This document shows, in pieces, positions 34,066 through 42,878 of a stretch of 64,000 nt of DNA. Both the position numbers and the translations under genes were made by a program. The notes beneath the pieces were generated by a model. That model was not told the origin of the DNA. It searched no databases and worked only from the letters and a program-made list of their open reading frames with translations. Origin of the DNA: Pandoraea vervacti (GTDB taxonomy: Bacteria > Pseudomonadota > Gammaproteobacteria > Burkholderiales > Burkholderiaceae); the NCBI RefSeq assembly GCF_000934605.2, contig NZ_CP010897.2, forward strand, positions 868,001 through 932,000, given 5' to 3'. Numbering within the stretch: position 1 is the stretch's first letter; every line of letters starts with the position of its first letter.

Positions 34066-34992
34066 ATGAACAGCAGGAGCAAGGCGACACTCATTGGTCT
34101 GAGCGCGGTGGCGCTCTGGGCGTCCATCGTGGCGTTGATTCGCGACGTGAGTGTCAGTCTCGGGGCAACGGGCGGCGCTGCGGCGATCTATTCGGTGGCC
34201 TCGGTATTCCTCGTGCTCACTGTAGGGTTTCCGAAATTGAGCACATTTCCCCGCCGTTACCTGCTGTGGGGCGGTCTGCTTTTCGTTTCCTACGAGCTGT
34301 GTCTGTCGCTGTCCATCGGCTATGCGAATTCCTCGCGTCAGGCGATCGAAGTCGGCATGGTCAATTACCTCTGGCCGACGTTCACGCTCGTGAGCGCCAT
34401 CGTCTTTAACAAGCAACGCGCGAACTGGCTGGTGGCGCCGGGTTTCCTGCTGTCGATGCTTGGCATCTGCTGGGTGCTCGGCGGCGATCAGGGGTTGGAC
34501 CTGCCGGGCATGCTCGGGAACATCGCCGATAACCCGCTGAGCTATGGCCTGGCGTTCGTCGGCGCGATCCTCTGGGCCGCTTACTGCACCGTGACCGCGA
34601 GAATCGCCGATGGCAAGAACGGTGTGACGCCGTTTTTCATGCTCGTGGCTGTGGCGCTCTGGATCAAGTTCGTTGCCGACGGCGGGGGGGCCATGTCGCT
34701 CGACCTTCGCTCAGGCACGTATCTTGTGCTGGCTGCTGCGGCCATGGGCTTCGGGTATGCCGCGTGGAACGTGGGTATCCTGCACGGCAACGTGACGATT
34801 CTCGTGGGCGCCTCCTACTTCATCCCCGTGCTGTCTGCGGCCCTCGCCGCGATGCTGCTGCACGCGCCGCTCACCGCGCCATTCTGGTGGGGCGCATGCA
34901 TGGTCTGCGCCGGGTCGATGCTTTGCTGGCGCGCCACGCGCGGCCAGCGCACGCCTGTCTCGGCGCGGGCAAAGACAGGCAGCGGCGTCTGA
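34066..34992 (+). CDS. yddG: DMT-superfamily aromatic amino acid exporter, YddG-like
   Basis: 308 residues, ten helices in two EamA repeats. The opening KATLIGLSAVALWASIVALIRDVS, the block YSVASVFLVLTVGFPKL, SYELCLSLSIGYANSSRQAIEVGMVNYLWPTFTLV and the C-terminal AAWNVGILHGNVTILVGASYFIPVLSAAL correspond to YddG. It should export aromatic amino acids or paraquat-like compounds. ATG 34066 has AGGAA upstream. A 7-G run (34684-34690) codes for a Gly-rich loop. Confidence 0.85.
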   Translation: MNSRSKATLIGLSAVALWASIVALIRDVSVSLGATGGAAAIYSVASVFLVLTVGFPKLSTFPRRYLLWGGLLFVSYELCLSLSIGYANSSRQAIEVGMVNYLWPTFTLVSAIVFNKQRANWLVAPGFLLSMLGICWVLGGDQGLDLPGMLGNIADNPLSYGLAFVGAILWAAYCTVTARIADGKNGVTPFFMLVAVALWIKFVADGGGAMSLDLRSGTYLVLAAAAMGFGYAAWNVGILHGNVTILVGASYFIPVLSAALAAMLLHAPLTAPFWWGACMVCAGSMLCWRATRGQRTPVSARAKTGSGV

Positions 34993-35143
34993 CTTGGCCC
35001 CTTCGGCGCGGTCTGAGGGCAGCGCGCTTTTCGCATGCCCGGACGGGCAACGCATTGCCCGAAACCCCGATGGCCCCCTTGACGTTCCTGCGCAACACTA
35101 GTGAGCCAGATCGCATGCACACTAGCCCGGCAAGGAGACTTTC

Positions 35144-36340
35144 ATGGTCAAGGGGGAGTCCACCTCGGACGATGCCCAGCGCGTCGATCTGTCCCTGGTA
35201 CAAGGGGATCCCGGCTTCCAACTTCAGCGACGGCTGCGACTTATTCCCGACACAGGAATGGGCGCCATACGTCGTGCGCTGATCTTCGCAGCCATCAGTT
35301 GGCTGCCGCTGGCGATCTGGGCGTTCGTCACCGGTCGCGCCTTTCATCACGGCAATCCCGACGACACGCTCGTCGCGCACTTCGGCATTCACGCCCGCTG
35401 CCTCATCGCCATCCCGCTGATGGTCGTCGCCGAGGGCGTCGCACAGAAACTGTTACCGCCGCTGTTCCGATATTTCGTCGATAGCGGCATCGTCACGCCC
35501 GAGACGCTCCCCGACTTTCGCGCCAGACTCGCCAGCGTGGCGCGCTTGCGTGATCGCACGTTGCCGTGGGTCGTCATGTTCGCGGCGACGATGGCCTGGT
35601 CGACGTTCGGGGCGATGGTCGAACGTGCCGAAGAGATGGCGTGGCTCAGTCCGGGCGACGATATCGGCAGCATTACGTTCGGGGGATGGTGGTTCATCCT
35701 CGTCATCCGTCCCTTGTTCACGGTGTTGTTGCTCGCATGGCTGTGGCGTGCCTGTCTGCTGTTCGTCCTGTTGTGGAGACTGGGCAAGATGCCGCTCGCG
35801 CTCGTGCCGTCGCACCCGGATCGCGTCGGCGGGCTGAGCTTCGTCGAGCGCATGGCGTTCGTCTTCAGCCCGGTGGCGTTCGCGGTGTCGGCGGTGGTGG
35901 CGGCGTCGTTCGCGCACGAGGTGGTGTATCACGGCGTGAGCGCGTTGCAGATGAAGACGCTGCTGGTGGCGAGCGCTGCGTTGATCTCCCTCCTGTTTCT
36001 CATTCCTTTGCTGCCGCTGGCGATGCCGCTCGGCGCGCTCAAGCGCCGTGCCATCTTCGAATACGGCAGCCTCGTCGCCCATCACGACCGATTGGTGCAT
36101 CAGCGCTGGATCCTGCACCGCGAGATCGGTAAGCCCGAGATTCTCGATGCGCCGGAGCTGGGTCCCGTCGCGGACATTCACGCCATCTACGAGGCAGTTC
36201 GACGCATGCGCTCCATGCCGCTGAGCAAACTCTGCGTCGTCGCCATTGTCGTGCCGGCGGCCGTGCCGATGCTCTATGTCGCCGCCATGCAGTTGCCGTT
36301 GTCGGCCGTGCTGGGCAAGGTCGTCAAGGCGCTGATCTGA
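35144..36340 (+). CDS. Uncharacterised polytopic membrane protein
   Basis: 398 residues. I do not recognise a named function. A charged N-terminus of about 45 residues is followed by hydrophobic segments at LIFAAISWLPLAIWAFVTG, CLIAIPLMVVAEGVAQ, LPWVVMFAATMAWSTFG, PLFTVLLLAWLWRACLLFVLLW, FSPVAFAVSAVVAASFA, LLVASAALISLLFLIPLLPLAM and near the C-terminus LCVVAIVVPAAVPMLYVAA. The central loop has LVPSHPDRVGGLSFVE, a motif seen in a group of proteobacterial membrane proteins of unknown role. It stands alone, 72 bp before the DUF2252 gene and on the same strand. Confidence 0.8.
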   Translation: MVKGESTSDDAQRVDLSLVQGDPGFQLQRRLRLIPDTGMGAIRRALIFAAISWLPLAIWAFVTGRAFHHGNPDDTLVAHFGIHARCLIAIPLMVVAEGVAQKLLPPLFRYFVDSGIVTPETLPDFRARLASVARLRDRTLPWVVMFAATMAWSTFGAMVERAEEMAWLSPGDDIGSITFGGWWFILVIRPLFTVLLLAWLWRACLLFVLLWRLGKMPLALVPSHPDRVGGLSFVERMAFVFSPVAFAVSAVVAASFAHEVVYHGVSALQMKTLLVASAALISLLFLIPLLPLAMPLGALKRRAIFEYGSLVAHHDRLVHQRWILHREIGKPEILDAPELGPVADIHAIYEAVRRMRSMPLSKLCVVAIVVPAAVPMLYVAAMQLPLSAVLGKVVKALI

Positions 36341-36412
36341 CGAAGCGCTATATTGCGCAAAAAGCAGCGGCCGCGACCGCGTAACGATCCACGCAAACTA
36401 TGGAGGTGACCC

Positions 36413-37825
36413 ATGCCCGGCGATCTGACTCTGGAACAGCGCAAGGCCGCAGGCAAGATGGCGCGCGAGCGGGTGGCGCGCTCGGCACAGGCGGATATCG
36501 GCAACGTCGACCGCGATCCCGTCACGTTGCTTCGTCAAAACAGCGCGGGCCGGGTAGACGCACTGGTGCCGCTGCGATACGGGCGGATGGCCGTGTCGCC
36601 CTTCACGTTCTACCGCGGCAGCGCCGTGCTCCAGGCGCACGATCTGGCGAGAACCGCCACGACGGGGTTTCATTTCCCGATCTGCGGCGATGCTCATCTG
36701 ATGAACTTCGGCGGCTTCGCCACACCGGAGCGGCAACTCGTCTTCGATCTCAACGACTTCGACGAAGTCGCGCCCGGCCCGTGGGAATGGGACCTCAAAC
36801 GGCTTGCGGCGAGCTTTGCCATTGCGGGCGAGCATATGAGCGTGGATCGGGGCACGATCAAGGACATCGTGGCGTCGGCGGTGCGCGAATATTGCGAGCG
36901 GATGACGGAGTACGCGGGCTACAGCGCGCTCGATCTCTGGCACGAGATCGTGACGTTCGACCGGATGGCGGAAACCGCGGTGACGGGAGAGGGGCGGCGT
37001 CTGATTCGCAAGGCGGCGGAAAAGGCCGTTGGCCGTTCGCACGAGGCGATGCTGGAAAAGATGGCGAAACTCGTCGATGGCAAATGGACCATTCAGGACG
37101 CGCCGCCAGCGCTGTTTCACCCCTCAGGGCCGAATTCGCTGCTGGGCAACGCCCAGGCGTGGTCGGACACGCACGCATGGAAAGGCAAGCTGGCGCGGGC
37201 CTTCGACGAATACGTAGGCACGTTGTCGGTCGACAGGCGTGCGCTCATCGACCAGTTCCAGCTTCAGGACATTGCGTTCAAGGTGGTTGGGGTCGGCAGC
37301 GTGGGGACATTCTGTCTCGTCATGTTGTTCGTCGACGCGCACGGCAAGCCGCTGTTCCTGCAAGTCAAGGAGGCGCGCGAATCGGTCATCTCGCGCTATT
37401 TCCCGACCGGCAAGGTCACGCATCAGGGGCTGCGAGTGGTGGCCGGCCAACGCTTGCTGCAAGCGGCCAGCGATGCGTTCCTTGGCTGGACGACCGGTCC
37501 GAACGGCCGCAACTTCTACTTCCGGCAGTTGCGCGACATGAAAATATCGGCCGACGTCGAGCGCATGAGCGACACGATCCTGCTGGGCTATGCGCGCATC
37601 TGCGGCTGGGCGCTCGCCCGCGCGCATGCGAAGTCGGGCGGTCTGGCGGTCGAAATCTCGTCTTACGCGGGCGACGGGAAGCGGCTGGCCGACGCGATGA
37701 CCGACTATGCGCTGGCCTACGCGACGCAGAACGAGAAGGACTATGACGCCTTCATCCGTGCCTGCCGTTCGGGCAAGCTGGTCGCGCGCAGCGACGAGGA
37801 CATGGCGGCAGACTTCCGGGTCTGA
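36413..37825 (+). CDS. DUF2252 protein (kinase-like fold)
   Basis: 470 residues spanning the whole DUF2252 family: MAVSPFTFYRGSA, GFHFPICGDAHLMNFGGFATPERQLVFDLNDFDEVAPGPWEWDLKRLAASFA and the closing ARICGWALARAHAKSGG. The GDAHLMNFG and DLNDFDE motifs resemble the catalytic HxDxxxxN and metal-binding D of aminoglycoside phosphotransferase/protein-kinase folds, so a phosphotransfer activity on a small molecule is plausible but untested. ATG 36413 follows GGAGGTGACCC. Its neighbours give no clear functional clue. Convergent with the response-regulator gene, stops 21 bp apart. Confidence 0.88.
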   Translation: MPGDLTLEQRKAAGKMARERVARSAQADIGNVDRDPVTLLRQNSAGRVDALVPLRYGRMAVSPFTFYRGSAVLQAHDLARTATTGFHFPICGDAHLMNFGGFATPERQLVFDLNDFDEVAPGPWEWDLKRLAASFAIAGEHMSVDRGTIKDIVASAVREYCERMTEYAGYSALDLWHEIVTFDRMAETAVTGEGRRLIRKAAEKAVGRSHEAMLEKMAKLVDGKWTIQDAPPALFHPSGPNSLLGNAQAWSDTHAWKGKLARAFDEYVGTLSVDRRALIDQFQLQDIAFKVVGVGSVGTFCLVMLFVDAHGKPLFLQVKEARESVISRYFPTGKVTHQGLRVVAGQRLLQAASDAFLGWTTGPNGRNFYFRQLRDMKISADVERMSDTILLGYARICGWALARAHAKSGGLAVEISSYAGDGKRLADAMTDYALAYATQNEKDYDAFIRACRSGKLVARSDEDMAADFRV

Positions 37826-37846
37826 CCGGCACGGCGGCGCAACCGG

Positions 37847-38206
37847 CTACGATGCGCCGCGCGTGGCTCGCTCGATAGCGGCCAGCAGATCGCTGCCGGG
37901 AAACGGCTTGGTAAGCAGTTCCTTCGCGCCGGCGGCTCGCACGGTGGCGCGTGTGGCCGGCGTGTCGCAAGCCGTGACGAATATCGCCGGAGGACGCGGC
38001 GACGGCAGCGACGCGTAGAACGCCGGGCCGCTCGTCCCGGGGAGCTGAACGTCCGCAATCAGGCAGCGCGCCATTGCCACACTCGTCAGGAGGTCCGGGT
38101 CGGCCGGGCTCGCGAACGCACAAGTGCGATACCCCGCAACGCGCAACAGCCGTTCGATGGCACGGCGAAACCCGTCGTCATCTTCGAGGATCGCGATGAG
38201 TGGCAT
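37847..38206 (-). CDS. Stand-alone receiver-domain response regulator
   Basis: 119 residues, a single REC domain with no output domain. The acidic pocket is LEDDD near residue 8, the phospho-acceptor is Asp in LIADVQLPGTSGPAF, the Thr is in IFVTACDT and the Lys in LLTKPFPG. It is the third gene of a minus-strand group after a FixJ-type regulator and a histidine kinase, but 200 bp downstream of the kinase stop. It may be a phosphate sink or a diffusible signal carrier. An earlier ATG at 38236 would add MEPARRPRPS; neither start has a good ribosome site. Confidence 0.85.
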   Translation of the reverse strand: MPLIAILEDDDGFRRAIERLLRVAGYRTCAFASPADPDLLTSVAMARCLIADVQLPGTSGPAFYASLPSPRPPAIFVTACDTPATRATVRAAGAKELLTKPFPGSDLLAAIERATRGAS

Positions 38207-38406
38207 CGAGGGGCGCGGACGGCGGGCGGGTTCCATATGACCGCATTCTTCTGCGGAACATGCACGCGCTTCCATTGGGATTTCGGGCAACCCCGTGATG
38301 CCCTTGCGGGCAATTCGGCTCGCGCCGCGGTACGAAGGGCTTCCTGAATCGTAGTCCGGATGGGGGGGGCGAGCGAGTCCCGGAGCGGGGCCTGACCGGC
38401 TTCGAA

Positions 38407-39405
38407 TTACGTCGCGCCGGGCACGGAGCGTTCGTCGCCGGGGACGGCAAACGCCGTAGGCAACCAGAGTATGAACTCGGTACCCTTCGACGGCCTTCTG
38501 CGCGCCATGACAGTGCCGCGATGCGCTTCGACGATGGAACGCACGATGGACAGTCCTAGTCCCGTGCCGCGTGCCTTCGTCGTGTAGAACGCTTCGAACA
38601 ATTGCTCGGCATTGTTCTGGGGAATGCCGATGCCGTGATCGCCCACGATCAATTCGACGCCTTGCTCCCACATCTTCGTCTCGATGGACAGCAAGCGGTC
38701 CGACGGCTCCGCATTTTCCATCGCATCCATGGCGTTGATCGCCAGATTGAGCAAGACCTGCTGCAACTGCACCTGATCGGCGAGCACCCGTGCGCCGTTC
38801 GTGTTGAGCGCGACGTCGACCACGATGCCCCGACGCCGGGCTTCCGGTCGCACGAGCGATGTGGCGCGCTCCAGCACCGCATCGAAATCGACGGGCACGA
38901 AGGTGATCGCCTGCTTTTGCAGCAAGGCACGCAGACGCACGATGACATCGTTGGCCCGCAGGGCGTCGCGGCGGATGTCCGTCAGAATGTCTCTGAGCTC
39001 CGGCGCATGGTCGGCGGCGTTTTGCATCATCAGATCGGCGGCATCGACGTTGCTGAGGATGGCGCCCAGCGGCTGCCCGACTTCGTGGGCGATGGACGCG
39101 CTAAGTTCGCCCACCGTCGCGATGCGCGCTGCCCGCGTGAGGTCGGCGCGTCGCGTTGCCGCTTCCTGTTGCGCTTGCTTGCGCTCGCGCCGTTGTTTGA
39201 ACAAGGCGAGCAGGGTGATCGTTTGCGCGCCGACCACGATCAGGAGAATCGAGATCTCTTTCCAATACGACGACGCAGCGCTCGATGTATCGACGGATCG
39301 AATATCCTGCGCGGCAGTGTCGCCGTTGCGCGTCTGGGCGGTGGCAGCACCCGGCAATGCAAGACATTGAAGCGCGACAAGCGCCGTGAGGAAAACCCGC
39401 CGCAT
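38407..39405 (-). CDS. Sensor histidine kinase
   Basis: 332 residues. The signal peptide/first helix ALVALQCLALPGAATAQ is followed by only about 25 periplasmic residues, then a second helix ISILLIVVGAQTITLLALF and a short coiled segment RERKQAQQEAATRRADL. The H-box is GELSASIAHEVGQPLGAIL, the N-box LLNLAINAMDAM, then GDHGIGIP (G1) and GTGLGLSIV (G2). With so small a periplasmic part it more likely senses a membrane or cytoplasmic signal or a partner protein. It starts 5 bp after the stop of the FixJ-type regulator gene. Confidence 0.92.
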   Translation of the reverse strand: MRRVFLTALVALQCLALPGAATAQTRNGDTAAQDIRSVDTSSAASSYWKEISILLIVVGAQTITLLALFKQRRERKQAQQEAATRRADLTRAARIATVGELSASIAHEVGQPLGAILSNVDAADLMMQNAADHAPELRDILTDIRRDALRANDVIVRLRALLQKQAITFVPVDFDAVLERATSLVRPEARRRGIVVDVALNTNGARVLADQVQLQQVLLNLAINAMDAMENAEPSDRLLSIETKMWEQGVELIVGDHGIGIPQNNAEQLFEAFYTTKARGTGLGLSIVRSIVEAHRGTVMARRRPSKGTEFILWLPTAFAVPGDERSVPGAT

Positions 39406-39410
39406 CTCGC

Positions 39411-40037
39411 TCACGACATTCGCAATGTGGTTTCCGGGGCGTGCCGCTGTGCATTGATCAGCAGCTCGGCCAGCGACGACGCGTTCAACTTGCGCATGAG
39501 CTCCGCACGACATGTTTTGACGGTGCGCTCGCACAGGCCGAGTTCGGCCGCGATCTGCTTGTTGCGCAGCCCTTTGGCGATACCCTGCAATACGGTGCGT
39601 TCGCGCCCGGTGAGCGGCGATTCCGTCTCGACGTCGGCAGCTTGGGGCGGCGCTTTTGCCTGAGCCACGGCAATCGCGGTCTCTATGGCGCCGACCACGG
39701 CGTCGCGACCGAACGGCTTGATCAGAAAATCGACGGCGCCGGCCTTCATCGCTTCGACGGACCGTGCAACGTCGCCATATCCGCTCATGAACACGACGGG
39801 TAGCGGCGAAGCCTGCCGACGCAGCGCACGCTGCAAGTCGAGGCCGCTCGGGCCTCCCAATTCGAGATCCAGCAGCACGCAACCGGGGCGCGTATCCGGA
39901 TCGCTGACGAGAAATTCTCCCGCAGACGCATATTCCTTCGTCTGATAGCCCGATGCGGTGAGCAGACGTGAGAGGGCCGTACGCAGCGAGGCGTCGTCGT
40001 CGACGACGTGGACTACCGAATCACGACTCACGTTCAT
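39411..40037 (-). CDS. FixJ/NarL-type response regulator
   Basis: 208 residues. REC domain: VVHVVDDDASLRTALSRLL, the phospho-Asp in VLLDLELGGPSGLDL, VFMSGYGD and FLIKPFG. The LuxR-type helix-turn-helix is LTGRERTVLQGIAKGLRNKQIAAELGLCERTVKTCRAELMRKL. FixJ, NodW and TodT proteins have this layout. First gene of the regulator-kinase pair, preceded by an AT-rich, palindrome-rich 343-bp region. The only strong ribosome-site sequence, AAGGAGG, is 22 bases upstream and followed by a small hairpin; see the separate entry. Confidence 0.93.
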   Translation of the reverse strand: MNVSRDSVVHVVDDDASLRTALSRLLTASGYQTKEYASAGEFLVSDPDTRPGCVLLDLELGGPSGLDLQRALRRQASPLPVVFMSGYGDVARSVEAMKAGAVDFLIKPFGRDAVVGAIETAIAVAQAKAPPQAADVETESPLTGRERTVLQGIAKGLRNKQIAAELGLCERTVKTCRAELMRKLNASSLAELLINAQRHAPETTLRMS

Positions 40038-40066
40038 GGCATCTGCGCGCTTGTGCGCGCCTCCTT
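40038..40066 (-). promoter_or_regulatory. Ribosome site separated from the fixJ-type start by a hairpin
   Basis: On the minus strand AAGGAGG is followed by GCGCGC-ACAA-GCGCGC, a perfect 6-bp stem with a 4-base loop, then 7 bases, then ATG 40037. The folded hairpin would restore a normal distance between ribosome site and start. Without it the spacing is too long. Confidence 0.55.
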
Positions 40067-40123
40067 GAAATCCCCCGGGTTCAGGTCGCCGTCATCTTTC
40101 CTGTAGGAAATATTCTGATGAGA

Positions 40124-40157
40124 ATTATTTAAATAATCGGCGCAGGTATTCGAATAC
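40124..40157. promoter_or_regulatory. Two perfect palindromes upstream of the two-component operon
   Basis: ATTATTTAAATAAT (14 bp, 40124-40137) and GTATTCGAATAC (12 bp, 40146-40157) are both perfect, 8 bp apart. They lie in the AT-rich part of the 343-bp gap 40038-40380, whose remaining right half holds the leader and AGGAGG-type ribosome site of the sulfatase remnant. They may be a promoter/operator of the response-regulator operon. Confidence 0.45.
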
Positions 40158-40380
40158 TCGTCATTCCATTTTTTGCGTCGCTGCTTTCGGAAGATCTCGA
40201 ATGTCGAACGTTTTTCAATTGATAGCACCTCTGAATAAATTCGTAAAGTCAGTTTCTCGGTGCGGTGTGGTTGAGCCGATGTTGTGCCTTCATCACCCCA
40301 GCGTTGCGTTGAGAACGACCTCCGTAGTTTTTAGGCCGGATGCCGTAGTGTTTATTCATGTTTGTGCGGAGGAATCCATG

Positions 40381-40699
40381 AAACGACAGTCGCTTGTTGC
40401 TGCGATTGCGCTGGTTGCGGCGACCCTCACGGGGTCGCTCGCAATCTCGAAGCCGCGGCATGGGAGCAACTGGGATACCGATCCGAGTCCGGGCCGGCAC
40501 GTAACTTCTATCCGGGCGGCGCGCAGGAGTTGCGCGCAGGCGTGCACAAAGTCGCGACGCCGAACGCGACCTCGCCCGACATCATCCGCAACATGGCGAC
40601 GGATATGTTCCTCGACTTCCTAGCCATTCACCTGAACGGGTCGAAGGTCGCAGGAAAGTCGACAAGTTCGACTTCTGGTTCACGATCGCGGAGCCTTGA
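40381..40699 (+). pseudogene. Remnant of a secreted alkyl sulfatase (SdsA/BDS1 type)
   Basis: A well-formed start (GGAGGAATCC then ATG) and an intact signal peptide (MKRQSLVAAIALVAATLTGS) run in one frame. At about 40445 homology jumps to another frame with EQLGYRSESGPARNFYPGGAQELRAGVHK and ATPNATSPDIIRNMATDMFLDFLAIHLNGSKVAGK. At about 40655 it shifts again to DKFDFWFTIAEP and a stop. These pieces match the region after the metallo-beta-lactamase domain and the start of the SCP2-like C-terminal domain of alkyl sulfatases, normally about 650 residues. The whole catalytic domain is missing, so an internal deletion of several hundred codons and two frameshifts have inactivated the gene. Confidence 0.75.
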
Positions 40700-40725
40700 T
40701 CTGACAGTCACCGTGGTCGTAAAGC

Positions 40726-40762
40726 ATGCCCGTGCGGTCCCAACCGTACGGGCATTTTCGTT
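40726..40762 (+). terminator. Rho-independent terminator after the sulfatase remnant
   Basis: ATGCCCGTGCGGT pairs with ACCGTACGGGCAT (one G-T wobble) around CCCA, followed by TTTCGTTTTC. It is also positioned to end nemA transcription from the other side. Confidence 0.85.
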
Positions 40763-40774
40763 TTCGCGCCGACG

Positions 40775-41890
40775 TCAGGCGGCTTGCCTCGCCATCGTCG
40801 GGTAGTCGGTGAGACCCTGCGCGTCGCCACCGAAAAGGGTGTCGCGATGATGCAGCGCCAGCGGCGCATCGACCCGAATCCGCTCCGGCAAGTCCGGGTT
40901 GGCGACGAACGGTCGGCCAAAGCCGACCATATCGGCCCAGCCTTCGGAGACGGCCGCTCGCGCGCGCTCGGCCGTATAGCCGCCGGCATAGATCAGCACC
41001 CCCGGGTAGACAGCGCGCAACTTCAGCTTGAACTCGACCGGCATGACGGGCGCATCGTCCCAGTCCGCTTCGGCGATGTGGAGATAGCCGACACCGAGCT
41101 CGCCGAGCATCTTCGCGGCGGCAAGATAAGTCGTTTGCGGGTCGGCGTCCTCACAGCCGTTGAGTGTGGTCAGCGGTGCGAGACGAATGCCGACGCGCGA
41201 TGCATTTCCCGTGCCTTCGATCAGGGCCTCGGTGACTTCACGCAGGAAGCGCAAGCGGTTCGCCAGCGAGCCACCGTAAGCGTCGGTGCGCGTGTTCGCG
41301 TTCGAATCGATGAACTGGTTCACGAGGTAGCCATTTGCGCCGTGCAGCTCCACGCCGTCGAATCGGGCTTCCATGGCGTTGCGCGCGGCGGCGCGATACT
41401 GATCGACGATCTCGCCGATTTCCCTGATGCTCAGCGCACGCGGCATGGATGCCTGCACGAAGCCCGGCGTCGTGCCGTCTTCACCGGCGATGAAAACTTT
41501 CACGCCGTCGGCCTGAATCGGTGACGACGACACGGGTTGACGGCCGCCCAGCAGGCTGGTGTGGCTCAGCCGGCCCACGTGCCAGAGTTGCGCAAAGATG
41601 TGCCCGCCCGCGGCATGCACGGCGTCGGTGACAGTGCGCCAGCCGGCGACCTGCGCTGGGGCGTGGATGCCGGGCGTCCACGCATAGCCCTTGCCCAGCG
41701 GTGCAATGTAGGTGCCTTCGCTGACGATGAGTCCGGCGCCGGCGCGCTGGGCATAGTACTCGGCCATCAGCGCATTGGGTACGTCGCCCGGTTGACTGGC
41801 GCGCGAGCGGGTCATCGGCGGCATCACGATGCGATTCGGCAGCGTTAGCGCGCCGAGTTGCAACGGTTGAAACAGAGGGTCCTGAGACAT
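40775..41890 (-). CDS. nemA: N-ethylmaleimide reductase-type old yellow enzyme
   Basis: 371 residues, OYE class of NemA/PETN reductase: LFQPLQLGALTLPNRIVMPPMTRSRA at the N-terminus with the FMN-contacting Thr, HVGRLSH, RFDGVELHGANGYLVNQFIDSNANTRTDAYGGS, and FGRPFVANPDLPER at the C-terminus. It reduces nitro compounds, maleimides and enals. It lies 76 bp after dkgB on the same strand and differs from the YqjM-like enzyme at the left edge. Probably the last gene of a LysR-controlled electrophile detoxification group. Confidence 0.93.
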   Translation of the reverse strand: MSQDPLFQPLQLGALTLPNRIVMPPMTRSRASQPGDVPNALMAEYYAQRAGAGLIVSEGTYIAPLGKGYAWTPGIHAPAQVAGWRTVTDAVHAAGGHIFAQLWHVGRLSHTSLLGGRQPVSSSPIQADGVKVFIAGEDGTTPGFVQASMPRALSIREIGEIVDQYRAAARNAMEARFDGVELHGANGYLVNQFIDSNANTRTDAYGGSLANRLRFLREVTEALIEGTGNASRVGIRLAPLTTLNGCEDADPQTTYLAAAKMLGELGVGYLHIAEADWDDAPVMPVEFKLKLRAVYPGVLIYAGGYTAERARAAVSEGWADMVGFGRPFVANPDLPERIRVDAPLALHHRDTLFGGDAQGLTDYPTMARQAA

Positions 41891-41966
41891 GATGTTTTCG
41901 CGGTTGTCGTCGCGGCCCGGAGGCCGCGACGTAGGTCGGTGAGTGGGGTGACGATCAGTCGTCCTA

Positions 41967-42776
41967 TCAGTCGTCCCACCTGGCGGCGAGCCCTTCCGGG
42001 CTGACTTCGCGCCCGTTGCGATCGAGCGCGGCGATCTGCGCCATGTCCTCCTCGGTCAGTTGCAGCGTTTGCGCCAGCAGATTGCTTGCCAGGTTCTCGC
42101 GTTTGGTCGACGACGGAATGACGGAGAAGCCCCGTTGCATGGCCCACGCCAGCGCCACCTGAGCGGGCGTCGCCTGATGGCGTTGCGCAATCGCACCGAG
42201 CGTCGCGTCACCCAGCACCTTGCCGTACGCGAGCGTCATGTACGACGTGACGTGGATGCCCTGCTCCTGAAGGAAGCCGACGAGCTTGGGGTTTTGCAGG
42301 TATGGGCTTAGTTCGATCTGGTTGGTTGCGATCGCGTCCTTGCCGACTGCCGCCATCGCCTGCTTCGTCAGATCGATGTTGAAGTTCGAGATGCCGATCT
42401 GACGCGTGAGGCCCTTGGCGCGGGCGTCGGCCAGTGCCGTCATGAACTCGGCGAGCGGCACACCGTTGTCGGGCGCGGGCCAGTGAATCAGCGTGAGGTC
42501 GACGTAGTCGGTGCGTAGCTTCCGGAGGCTGTCTTCGAGGCTTGCGGCGAGCTTGTCCTTGCTGTAGTTCTCGACCCAGATTTTTGTGGTGAGGAACAGA
42601 TCCTCGCGCGCCACGCCGGACTCGGCGATGGCCTGACCGACTTCGGCTTCGTTGCCGTAGATCTGTGCGGTGTCGATGGCGCGGTAGCCGAGTTCGAGGC
42701 CGGTGCGCACCGCGTCGATGACGACCTGGCCTTGCAGGCGGAACGTACCAAGACCGAATGCGGGAATGTTGCTCAT
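41967..42776 (-). CDS. dkgB: Aldo/keto reductase, DkgB-like
   Basis: 269 residues. The AKR tetrad is visible: Asp and Tyr in RAIDTAQIYGNEAEVG, Lys in FLTTKIW and His in LTLIHWP. The NADPH-binding part includes VIPSSTKRENLASN. DkgB enzymes reduce methylglyoxal and other alpha-keto aldehydes. ATG 42776 has AGGAG upstream. A palindrome-like site, TTGAATTTGAGTCAA, lies 103 bp upstream and resembles the operator before the LysR gene. Confidence 0.92.
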   Translation of the reverse strand: MSNIPAFGLGTFRLQGQVVIDAVRTGLELGYRAIDTAQIYGNEAEVGQAIAESGVAREDLFLTTKIWVENYSKDKLAASLEDSLRKLRTDYVDLTLIHWPAPDNGVPLAEFMTALADARAKGLTRQIGISNFNIDLTKQAMAAVGKDAIATNQIELSPYLQNPKLVGFLQEQGIHVTSYMTLAYGKVLGDATLGAIAQRHQATPAQVALAWAMQRGFSVIPSSTKRENLASNLLAQTLQLTEEDMAQIAALDRNGREVSPEGLAARWDD

Positions 42777-42878
42777 CGTGAGCTCCTGATGGAAATGGAT
42801 TAAGGAATACGTGTTGCTGTGACGATCATTCTGGCGGCTTCGACTCATGAAATAAACGCCGCTACAGGTCAATCATTT

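Noticed and set aside
34684..34690. G-run in the yddG-like gene as a phase-variation tract
   Set aside because: Only seven Gs within a Gly-coding stretch in a GC-rich genome. The frame is intact and the position is in a loop; not distinctive.
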